Shown here piece after piece: positions 34,085 to 41,705 of a stretch of 64,000 bases of DNA. The notes beneath the pieces are model-generated. The model made no database searches. It saw only the letters and a program-made list of their open reading frames with translations, and was not told the origin of the DNA. The stretch is from Solirubrobacter deserti (GTDB taxonomy: Bacteria; Actinomycetota; Thermoleophilia; Solirubrobacterales; Solirubrobacteraceae), in assembly GCF_003344625.1 (NCBI RefSeq), contig NZ_QPKJ02000009.1:1-64000 (forward strand), given 5' to 3'. The first letter of the stretch is position 1. Each line of letters begins with the position of its first letter. Made by a program: the position numbers and the translations under genes.

Positions 34085-34702
34085 ATGAACGACCTGAAGA
34101 TCGCGACACATGAGGAGTGGCTCGCTGCGCGGCTCGAGCTGCCGGAGCGAGAGAAGGCGTTGACCCGGCACCGCGACGAGGTGAACACGGCCCGCCGCAT
34201 GCTGCCGATCGTCGAGATCACGAAGGATTACACCTTCGACGGCCCGCGCGGCAAGGCCGAGCTGCTCGATCGGTTCGAGGGCCGAAGCCAGCTTCTGGTC
34301 TACCACCTCATGTTCGAGCCGGACGCCGATGAGGCCTGCCCGGCCTGCTCGTTCTGGATGGACAGCTGGGGTTACCCGGCCCACCTGCACGCCCGCGACA
34401 CGTCGTTCACGGCTGTCTCGCCTGCGCCAGTCGCGAAGCTCGAGCGCTAGCGGCAGCGGATGGGCTGGACCTTTCCTTGGTAATCCTCGTGGGGCAGTTA
34501 CTTCAACTACGACTTCCTGCGCCGAGGGGATCGCGTCTTTCATACCTACTCGTGCTTCGAGCGCGGCATCGACCTGCTCAACGGCACCTACAACTGGCTC
34601 GACCTCACCGCCCTCGGGCGCCAAGAGGCTTGGGAGCAGCCGGCCGGCCGAGGCGACTCCGCATTGGACCGGATCCGGCGCCGCGACGAGTACAGCGGTT
34701 AA
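34085..34702 (+). pseudogene. DUF899 thioredoxin-like gene with two stops
   Basis: Starts well (MNDLKIATHEEWLAARLEL; TRHRDEVNTARRMLP) and keeps the thioredoxin-like core (LLDRFEGRSQLLVYHLMF, then ACPACSFWMDSW) to AKLER. Then TAG at 34448, followed in the same frame by RQRMGWTFPW, TAA at 34481, then SSWGSYFNYDF, a short deletion, and VFHTYSCFERGIDLLNGTYN through WLDLTALGRQE to TAA at 34700. In the family both stop positions are normally Tyr (TAC), so each is a single-base change. Full length would be about 205 residues. Clearly a pseudogene, with too many defects for one sequencing error. Confidence 0.9.
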
Positions 34703-34905
34703 CCCGACCCGGTTACGACAGCGGGACTTCGATCGTGCTGCAGCGGTACGGCACGGAGAAACTCCTCCTCATCGGGCGAGCTCGCCGGGCAGGCCCGCCA
34801 CTCGAGCTCCGGCGGCGTGGCGGCCGCGGGCACCGGCCAGGCGAGCACCACGGCCGTGACGGCGAGCGAAACCAGGCGGCGGACACGGACGCAGCACGCC
34901 CGCAA
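34699..34905 (-). pseudogene. N-terminal fragment of a secreted hydrolase
   Basis: A short frame from TTG at 34905 with a signal peptide (LVSLAVTAVVLAWPVPAAA) then TPPELEWRACPASSPDEE, like the start of secreted tripeptidyl-aminopeptidase/alpha-beta hydrolases (W-x-x-C-P). After about residue 48 similarity fades and the frame stops at the end of the DUF899 remnant. The rest of the enzyme is absent. Confidence 0.35.
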
Positions 34906-34920
34906 AAGCGAGACGGAGTG

Positions 34921-35315
34921 CTAGCGCAGCTGACCAAGCAAATGCAGGTTGTCGGCGGTGACCCACACCTCGGTGATCAGGTCACCATCGACGCGGTAGA
35001 ACGCGAACTCCTGGGTGCTTACGCGGCGGCCGGTGGCGGGAACGCCGAGAAACGGGCCGTCGTGCGTGCCCGTGTCCGAAAAGTGCGCTGCGATCCACGG
35101 TTCGTCAACCACCAGGTGGCGCAGTTCCACCGGTAATCCGGGAAGCCACGGACGACGGTCCGCAACCCCTCCACGTAGAGGTCGAGGCCACGATCGGTTC
35201 CGTTGACCACGACCTCGGAGGCGACGAACTCCGACAAGTCTCCGAACCGGTGCTCGTTGCAGCAGGCGTTGTAGCGGCGGTAGAAGTCCGTCAGCCCGGT
35301 ATCGCTCATCGGCAC
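34921..35315 (-). pseudogene. Ester cyclase (SnoaL-like), one-base frameshift
   Basis: An NTF2-fold ester cyclase/SnoaL-like protein split by one missing G near 35130. The first frame gives MSDTGLTDFYRRYNACCNEH, then GLRTVVRGFPDYRW. The second gives LRHLVVDEPWIAAHFSDTGT, FLGVPATGRRVSTQEFAFYR and ITEVWVTADNLHLLGQL. Joined it makes about 131 residues, normal for the family. It could be a true pseudogene or a G-run sequencing error. Confidence 0.85.
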
Positions 35316-35367
35316 AGCATGCAGCGCGCTGCGGCCTCGTGCGCCTTACGGCTCACGTTGCCTTAGG

Positions 35368-35949
35368 TCAGCGCACTACGCGGAACCGCAAGTGGGTTGC
35401 GTTGGGACTTTGGATTGCGGCGACCGGTTCGAGCTGTAGGTGTCCGTCGGGGAGGCCCGTGAACAACGGCGTGCCGCTGCCCAACAGAACCGGAACGAGG
35501 TGGATCGAGAGCTCGTCGATGAGCCGTGCGGCGAGAAACTGCCGTCCGAGGTCGGCGCCGCCCATGATCGTGACGTTCTTGCCGGCCGCCGCTTCTCGAG
35601 CGTCCCTCAAGGCTGCCTCGATCCCGCCGGTGACGAACCGGTACACCCCGTCCCGCGGCGAATCGGCCGGCGGCTCATGCGTCACGACGACAACGGGAAG
35701 CCGTCGTGCCCCGGTGGGGCCGTCGGCGCCCCAGAACCGGATCGAATCGTCGTAGGTGCGACGGCCGGCGATCACGGCGCCTGTCCCCTGCCCGCCCTCA
35801 GCCATGACGTGGTGGTCGCGCTCGTCGTCTCCGAACGCCCACCTGTGCAGTTGCTCGCCTCGGACTCCCAAGGGCTCCTCCGGCGACGGGTCAGCCCTTC
35901 GGACGTAGCCATCAAGCGACACGCTCATGTCGAACGTCGTCTTGCTCAT
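35368..35949 (-). CDS. DHFR/RibD C-terminal family reductase, second copy
   Basis: A 193-residue stand-alone DHFR-like protein: FDMSVSLDGYVRRADPSPEE, AVIAGRRTYDDSIRFWGADG, VTIMGGADLGRQFLAARLID and LVPVLLGSGTPLFTGLPDG. AAGGAG lies seven bases before the ATG. A paralogue of 21390-21953 but from another subgroup. It likely binds NADPH; substrate unknown. Confidence 0.9.
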   Translation of the reverse strand: MSKTTFDMSVSLDGYVRRADPSPEEPLGVRGEQLHRWAFGDDERDHHVMAEGGQGTGAVIAGRRTYDDSIRFWGADGPTGARRLPVVVVTHEPPADSPRDGVYRFVTGGIEAALRDAREAAAGKNVTIMGGADLGRQFLAARLIDELSIHLVPVLLGSGTPLFTGLPDGHLQLEPVAAIQSPNATHLRFRVVR

Positions 35950-36126
35950 CGCGGCTCCTTACGATCGTTGCTTGCGTTCCGTACAACGACCGCGAACCGC
36001 AAGACTCATCGATCCACGCAGGCGAGACGAGCGCGAGTAGGACGTCTGATACTGGCGAGCGGATGTGTCGTGCGCCGCAGAAGGCTGCTTGCGGCCAATC
36101 CGAGTTGCAGCCGCTCGCCGCGCGCG

Positions 36127-36840
36127 TCAGCTCGCGCAGGCGGTCAGCTTCTCGATGTCGCCCTTGGCCTTCTGCACGCACTTGAGACGTGCCATCGCCT
36201 GGCGCTGCTGCGGTGGCAGCGTGGACTTCGGAGCGGCAGGCAGGTGCTTCTTGACGTGTTTGTAGACCCGGCGCTTGATGCGCGGCTGGACGGCGCGCTG
36301 GACCGCGTTGACGGAGGACGGCTGGGCCACGGGCGAGCCCGAGAGCACGTCGTCGGTGGCCGGGCGGCCGCCGCGGCGGTCGAACGCCCGCGCCAGCGCG
36401 ACGAACTCGGCGTCAGACAGCGCGTCGTCGCGCACGTCGCGCGGGACGACCTCGTGGATGCCGGTGATGCGTTCGCTGCTGTACGTCAGCGACGGGCTGT
36501 CGAAGGAGAGCTCGAGGACCGTCGGCCCGTTGGCGGTCTGTAGGAACACGTCGGCCACGTAGTAGCTCCTGGAGTGGTTGCCGGAGCCCACGCTGTGATT
36601 GCGGGCGTCGATCACGCGGGCCGACGCCACGTTCCCGAAGTGGCCGAGGACGCCGTCGATGTAGCCCTCGGCGCCCTCCGGTGCCAGCGTCGGGTTCGTC
36701 TTGACCAGGGCGGTCCCGAACTGCGTGGACGCATGGCGCGCCGCCTTGTCGCCGTTCGATAGCAGCCAGAGAATCAGCGCACAGACCGCGACCGCGCCGA
36801 GGACCGTGCCACCGATGATTGCCGTCACTTTCAAGCTCAT
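36127..36840 (-). CDS. Membrane-anchored exported protein, unknown
   Basis: A 237-residue protein with one N-terminal membrane helix (AIIGGTVLGAVAVCALILWL) and an extracytoplasmic body. The middle (about 35-135) looks like a small alpha/beta domain (GVLGHFGNVASARVIDARNH, TVLELSFDSPSLTYSSERI). The basic C-terminus (QPRIKRRVYKHVKKHLPAAP) ends with two Cys (LKCVQKAKGDIEKLTACAS). Unknown family. It is divergent from the LAL regulator, so it might be its target. Confidence 0.65.
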   Translation of the reverse strand: MSLKVTAIIGGTVLGAVAVCALILWLLSNGDKAARHASTQFGTALVKTNPTLAPEGAEGYIDGVLGHFGNVASARVIDARNHSVGSGNHSRSYYVADVFLQTANGPTVLELSFDSPSLTYSSERITGIHEVVPRDVRDDALSDAEFVALARAFDRRGGRPATDDVLSGSPVAQPSSVNAVQRAVQPRIKRRVYKHVKKHLPAAPKSTLPPQQRQAMARLKCVQKAKGDIEKLTACAS

Positions 36841-37026
36841 GCGGTAGAGACTGCCGACGGCACCCCGGCAGGTCACTACGGGGAACCAGCGAGCCGGTTG
36901 AGGCGATCCGACCTTCACCGGCGGGCAAACGCCCGTAAGGCGCCCGACAGCCGCCGGTCGCGGCCACCTGACGCGTATGCCACCGCGGCGTTTGCGCCGA
37001 CCCCTTACGCAGATAATCTCGACGCG

Positions 37027-39834
37027 GTGGACGATCTTCTCGAGCGCGCTGCGGAGGTTCCGGCGCTGAGCGCGTGCATTGCCGCGGTGCGTGAAGGCAA
37101 CGGACGCCTCGTGATCATCGCCGGCGAGGCCGGGATCGGCAAGACCCGGCTGCTGGCGGCCGCCGACGAGCTGGCCCGCGAGTCCGGGCTGCGGGTTCTG
37201 CGGGCCCGCGGATCAGAGCTCGAGGGCGAGTACGCGTACGGGATCGTCCGTCAGCTGCTCGAGCAGCCGGTCGCCCGCACTCCTGAGCTTCTTGAGGGCG
37301 GTGCCGCGCTCGCCGCGCCGGTCATCGACCCGCCGGCCCGCGGCGACGTCGCTGTCGAGGACACCGACCTGTCTTTCGCTCGTCTGCGGGCGTTGCAGCT
37401 CATCTGCGCACGGCTGGCCGAGCGGCAGCCGACGTTGCTCGCGGTCGACGACGCCCACTGGGCCGACCCCGCGTCGCTGCGCTTTCTCATCTTCGCCGCG
37501 CGGCGCCTCGGGAACCTTGCGTTCGGCCTGGTGCTCACGATGCGGCCGGCCGGAGGCGAGCGGCGCCAGGCGCTGCTCGAAGCCCTGCTCGAGGAGCCCG
37601 AGGCCGTCCACCTGCGTCCACGGGCGCTCACTCGCGACGGTGTCGGGCGGCTGGTGGCCCTGCGTCGCGGTGGTTCGGCCGACGAGCGTTTCGTTGCGGC
37701 GTGCCACGAGGTGACGAGCGGCAATCCGTTCCTGCTCGGCCAGCTGCTGCGCGAAGCCGATGACCTCGGCCTGCCCGCGACCGCTGAGGGCGCCGCGCGC
37801 ATTCGCACGCTCGGTCCCGAGTCGATTGCCCGCACCGTGATCGGCCGGCTGCGGCGGACCAACGCCGCGACGACCGACGCCGCCCGTTGGTTCGCGGTTC
37901 TCGGTGAGGGCGCGCGGCTCGACCTGGTGGCCGAGCTGGCCGGGCTCGCACCCGCCGAGGCCCGCGCCGCCGGGGACGCGCTGTACCGCGCGGGCGTGCT
38001 CGGCGACGACGACGCCGGCCGCCTGCGGTTTCTGCATCCCGTGGTGCGCAGCGCCATCTACGGCGACGTGCCGCCCGCCGAGCGCGCGCGGCGCCACGCG
38101 CGGGCCGGGAAGGTGCTGGCGGCCCGCGGCGAGAGCCTTGAGCGCATCGCCGCACACGTGCTCGCGGGCGAGCCTGCGAGCGATCCCGAGAACGTCGCGA
38201 CGCTGCGTGCTGCGGCAGCGCAGGCCCTGAGCATCGGCGCGCCCGACGCGGCGGTCGCCTATCTCCGACGCGCGCTCAGCGAGCCTCCGCAGGATCGCGC
38301 TCAGGTGCTGCGCGAGCTGGCCCGGGCCGAAGCCCGCGTGGGTGACCCGGCGACGGCCGACCACCTGCTCGCCGCCTATGACGAGAGTTCCGACGTGGAG
38401 TTCCGGGTCGAGACGGCGATCGAGCTGGCCGCTTCGCTGATGGCGGTCGATCGCTACACCACGGTCGCGGCCCGCGTGTGGGAGCTGGCCGACGAACTCG
38501 TAGACGAGCGGCCGGATCTGGCGATCCGCATCGAGGCGGCGCTCCTGACCACCGCGCGATTCGCGCCGCCGTTCGCCGACGTGCTCGAACGCCGCGGCGA
38601 TCGCGTGCGACACCTGCTCGCGGACCCGTCGCACGACGGCACGGTGGCCCAGCGCACGCTGCTGGCCGGGCTGGCTTTCGACGCCGCGTTGCGGGCGCAG
38701 CCCGCGAGCGAGACGATCGAGCTGGCCGAGCGCGCGCTGGAGGGGGGCGTCCTGCCGTCGGACATGGGCCGCAGCGTCGCATTCGGGATGGCGGTGCACG
38801 CGTTGGCGCTTTCGGACGCGCTGGAGTCCGCGGAACGGCATCTCACCTGGGCGTTGGACCGTTGTCGCCCGCGTGGCAGCGCCTCGGGCGTCGCCTGGGC
38901 CAGCTTCTTTCGGGCGTTCGTGCGGCTGCGCATCGGCCGTCTGGCAGAGGCGGAAACCGACGTGCTGGTGGCGATCGAGACCGCGCAGGTCGCCGAGCTC
39001 GAGGGCTGGATGGGGGCGGCGCTGGCGTTCCTGATCGAGATCCGGCTCGAGCGCGGTGACCGCGACGGCGCCCGCGAGGCGTACGAGCGGCTTGTAGCGC
39101 GGTCCCCGTCGGCCGACGTCCCCATCGTCGCCACCTCGATGCTCCGCGGCGAAGGGCTGATGCTCCTCGCTGACGGGGACGGGCCACGCGCGGCTGCGGC
39201 GTTCGAGCGCATCGGCCGCATCGACGCCACTTGGGGCGTCACGAACAGCGCGGGCTGGACCCAGTGGCGCGGAGGGGCGGCGCTTGCCCGCGGCCCCCGT
39301 GACCCGGCGGCGGCGGAGTTCGCCGCCCAGGAGGTCGCGCAGGCCCGCATGATCGGACTCCCGCGCGCGCTCAGCGCCGCGCTCCGCGTGCAGGACGCCG
39401 TTGGAGGTCCCACTGACTTGGAGGAGGCGCTCGCGGCCGCTGGAACCGGGCCGTCCGTCCTCGAGCGCGCGCACGCGACCGTCGCGCTTGGCGCCGCCCG
39501 GCGCCGTGCGGGCGAGCGGGTGGTGGCGCGGGAGCTGCTGACCGACGGCCTCGATCTCGCGGAGCGCTGCGGCGCAGGCCGGCTGGCCTCGCTCGCACGG
39601 GACGAGCTGGTGGCAGCCGGGGCGCGCCCTCGCCGGGCGAGCACGACCGGGCGCGACGCACTCACTCCCTCCGAGCAGCGGGTGGCGCTGTTGGCGGTCG
39701 ACGGGCGCAGCAACGCCGAGATCGCCGACGAGCTCGTCGTGACGCGCAAGACGGTCGAGATGCACCTCGGGCGCGTGTACCGCAAGCTCGGGATCGGGTC
39801 GCGCGCTCAGCTCGCGGCCGTACTGCGCGGCTGA
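37027..39834 (+). CDS. Large LuxR-type AAA regulator (LAL family)
   Basis: A 935-residue LAL regulator. Walker A in IAGEAGIGKTRLL, Walker B in LLAVDDAHWADP, a long helical-repeat region, and a C-terminal HTH (ALTPSEQRVALLAVDGRSNA, then VTRKTVEMHLGRVYRKLG). I prefer the GTG at 37027 (VDDLLERAAEVPAL) to an ATG 43 codons earlier, because the earlier leader is Arg/Pro-rich and a -10-like TAATCT sits at 37014-37019 with TTGCGC 16 bases further up. This would make a leaderless mRNA beginning at or near the GTG. Divergent to the membrane-anchored protein at 36127. Confidence 0.88.
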   Translation: MDDLLERAAEVPALSACIAAVREGNGRLVIIAGEAGIGKTRLLAAADELARESGLRVLRARGSELEGEYAYGIVRQLLEQPVARTPELLEGGAALAAPVIDPPARGDVAVEDTDLSFARLRALQLICARLAERQPTLLAVDDAHWADPASLRFLIFAARRLGNLAFGLVLTMRPAGGERRQALLEALLEEPEAVHLRPRALTRDGVGRLVALRRGGSADERFVAACHEVTSGNPFLLGQLLREADDLGLPATAEGAARIRTLGPESIARTVIGRLRRTNAATTDAARWFAVLGEGARLDLVAELAGLAPAEARAAGDALYRAGVLGDDDAGRLRFLHPVVRSAIYGDVPPAERARRHARAGKVLAARGESLERIAAHVLAGEPASDPENVATLRAAAAQALSIGAPDAAVAYLRRALSEPPQDRAQVLRELARAEARVGDPATADHLLAAYDESSDVEFRVETAIELAASLMAVDRYTTVAARVWELADELVDERPDLAIRIEAALLTTARFAPPFADVLERRGDRVRHLLADPSHDGTVAQRTLLAGLAFDAALRAQPASETIELAERALEGGVLPSDMGRSVAFGMAVHALALSDALESAERHLTWALDRCRPRGSASGVAWASFFRAFVRLRIGRLAEAETDVLVAIETAQVAELEGWMGAALAFLIEIRLERGDRDGAREAYERLVARSPSADVPIVATSMLRGEGLMLLADGDGPRAAAAFERIGRIDATWGVTNSAGWTQWRGGAALARGPRDPAAAEFAAQEVAQARMIGLPRALSAALRVQDAVGGPTDLEEALAAAGTGPSVLERAHATVALGAARRRAGERVVARELLTDGLDLAERCGAGRLASLARDELVAAGARPRRASTTGRDALTPSEQRVALLAVDGRSNAEIADELVVTRKTVEMHLGRVYRKLGIGSRAQLAAVLRG

Positions 39835-40024
39835 CGGGCAACCGTCGCGTCGTCTCGGTCAGCAGCGCCTCGGGGTCACGCGACAGCAGCGACCGCCGCC
39901 GGGACGTCGGGGTGAGCTGCGTGTCGCGTGGCCGGCGCGGCTTACGCGCCGCGCAAAAGAACGGGGTCGATAGTGGGGTGGGTCTCCGTCGAGACCGCTA
40001 CGGATGCTGCCCGACCCTTGCGGC

Positions 40025-40501
40025 ATGGCCACCCTTGACCTCGACTCCACCCGCTGGTCGGCGCTCGTACGGCAGTGCATCGACGTCACCGGCAACCGCC
40101 CCGACGCCGAAGACGCCGTCCAGGACGCCGCGCTTGCCGTCCTGCGCCGCCTTCCCGCCTTCGATGCGGCGAGGACCGACGTCGACGCCTACTTGCGCAC
40201 CGCGGCGCACCATGCCGCGCTGCGCGTCGTCACGCGCCGGCCGCCGGAGGCGGAGTTCGCAGGCGAGCTGGCCACCGCCACCGCAACGCTCGACGAAGTC
40301 GTCGACGAGCGCGCGCGGTGGGTGGAGCTGCTCCGGGCCGTCACGCGCCTCCCGTCGCGCCAGCGCGAGGCCGTGCTGCTGTTCGACATCGCCGGGCTCG
40401 ACGGCGCCCAGGTCGGCCGGCGGCTCGGACTGCAGCCGAACGCCGTCAACCAGCTCGTGTTCCGCGCTCGCCGTTCCCTGCGCGCGAAGTTTGCGCGATG
40501 A
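40025..40501 (+). CDS. Short ECF-type sigma factor
   Basis: A 158-residue sigma-70-family protein: region 2 (ALVRQCIDVTGNRPDAEDAV with QDAALAVLRRLPAFD) and region 4 (RLPSRQREAVLLFDIAGLDG, then LGLQPNAVNQLVFRARRSLR). Region 2 has kept DAEDAVQDA but is short on its first helix. No anti-sigma factor is adjacent. Start at the ATG at 40025; an ATG seven codons earlier is possible. Confidence 0.75.
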   Translation: MATLDLDSTRWSALVRQCIDVTGNRPDAEDAVQDAALAVLRRLPAFDAARTDVDAYLRTAAHHAALRVVTRRPPEAEFAGELATATATLDEVVDERARWVELLRAVTRLPSRQREAVLLFDIAGLDGAQVGRRLGLQPNAVNQLVFRARRSLRAKFAR

Positions 40502-40878
40502 CGTCGCCATCGCGCTATCGGTTCGGCGCCGGCGTCGAGTCCAACACGCCCAGCGAAGCGACAACCGCTCCGCCGGGCACGGTGTGGACGGCGCTCGACG
40601 AGAACTGACTCCCGGTGCGTGACTCGTCGAAGCCAGAGCGCTCCTGAGCCCGGCGTCGCGCGGCTCGAGGGGTGCTCGGCGCGCTGGAGGCCCGTCCCGT
40701 TGAAGAGGAGTGGCCGCCGCGCTGGTCAGGCGCGGCGGCCGGAGAGAGAAGGCGGCGGGTGTCGGGGAGGAGAAGGGAACTGCCCGGGGCCTCTGTCTGT
40801 CTGCGGTGGTCAGCCGCTGTGAGACACATACTGCGCGACGGGCGGCCCGCCGCCAACCGACCCTAGGGGTGAATCTGC
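40502..40878. other. Intergenic stretch with a repeat
   Basis: About 380 bp without a supported gene. It contains copy B of the 47-bp repeat (40702-40748), whose centre is a perfect 11-bp inverted repeat. Confidence 0.5.
40702..40748. repeat. 47-bp dispersed repeat, copy B with perfect hairpin
   Basis: Inside it GGCCGCCGCGC (40712-40722) and GCGCGGCGGCC (40730-40740) form a perfect 11-bp stem around TGGTCAG. Matches 26069-26115 at 42 of 47 positions. Confidence 0.75.
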
Positions 40879-41301
40879 TCACCCCCGGCGATAGCGCACC
40901 GCCAGGTCGTCCCGCCAGTCGCCCGGCGTCTCGGCGACCTGCCACAGCCCGGTGAACTCGTCCGGCGCGAGCGCCGCCTCATAGCGCTGGGCGAACTCCG
41001 GGAACTCGCCCCACTGGCGCAGGACGCCGTCCTGGAGGGACACGCCGTACCGGCGCCGGACGCCGCGGGAGTCGAAGTACTCCAGGAAGAGCCCGTCGCC
41101 GCCCGCTCCGATCACGCTGATCGCGTCCGGGAACAGCTCGTGCTCGTTGCGAGAGCGCTGGATGAGCCAGTGCCCGCCCTCGAGCCACTCGAACGTGATC
41201 TGCCCGGGGACGTCGGCGTCGAGCAGCGGATGGCGGGCCACGGTGGACCAGGTGCCGATCAAAGCCTCGAACGGCTCAAGCGCGGGATGGCGTTCGCTCA
41301 T
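40879..41301 (-). CDS. Small beta-barrel-like protein, unknown
   Basis: A 140-residue protein (start ATG at 41301) resembling DUF1579/nitrobindin-like small barrels: PFEALIGTWSTVARHPLLDA, TFEWLEGGHWLIQRS, DGLFLEYFDSRGVRRRYGVS and TGLWQVAETPGDW. The G-x-W near the start and alternating strands support a lipocalin-like fold. No catalytic motif. The cupin gene is divergent 51 bp away. Confidence 0.7.
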   Translation of the reverse strand: MSERHPALEPFEALIGTWSTVARHPLLDADVPGQITFEWLEGGHWLIQRSRNEHELFPDAISVIGAGGDGLFLEYFDSRGVRRRYGVSLQDGVLRQWGEFPEFAQRYEAALAPDEFTGLWQVAETPGDWRDDLAVRYRRG

Positions 41302-41352
41302 GTCAGCTAGGACGCTCACACGGCCGGGAACTCATCGGGTAGGACTTCCGGG

Positions 41353-41676
41353 ATGAGCGAACCGCGCCGGATCGACTTCTCCTCCCTGGACGCCGTCAGC
41401 CATGACCGGGACGTGGCCGACCAAGAGACCGACGTGGACGGCACCCGCTGGGCGCTCGTGACCTACGCGCCCGGCGCCGGCCGCGCGGACTGGTGCGACA
41501 CGCCGCACTCCGGCTACGTGCTCGGCGGCACGCTCACGCACGACTTCGAGGACGAGCGCGAGCCGCTGCGCCTCCACGCGGGCGACGCGTTCGCGCTCCC
41601 GCCGCAGCCGCGTCACCGGGGGCGCAACGAGGGCGACGAGCCCACGCGGCTGTTCATCATCGACGCGCTCGCGTAG
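41353..41676 (+). CDS. Cupin-domain protein
   Basis: A 107-residue single cupin. Motif 1 is around HSGYVLGGTLTHDFED, motif 2 around LHAGDAFALPPQPRHRGRNE with one His. The metal-binding residues are only partly kept, so it may be a sugar- or ligand-binding cupin rather than a dioxygenase. It lies 29 bp before hyuA on the same strand, so it could belong to that operon. Confidence 0.75.
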   Translation: MSEPRRIDFSSLDAVSHDRDVADQETDVDGTRWALVTYAPGAGRADWCDTPHSGYVLGGTLTHDFEDEREPLRLHAGDAFALPPQPRHRGRNEGDEPTRLFIIDALA

Positions 41677-41705
41677 CCGCCGCGCAAACGGGGCACGACG
41701 CCCCA

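Noticed and set aside
34448..34483. Stop-codon recoding (pyrrolysine or suppressor) in the DUF899 gene
   Set aside because: Two different stops and a deletion in the same gene; no sign of a decoding system in the window.
37213..39765. 850-codon minus-strand frame opposite the third LAL regulator
   Set aside because: No motifs; the opposite strand encodes a complete LAL protein.
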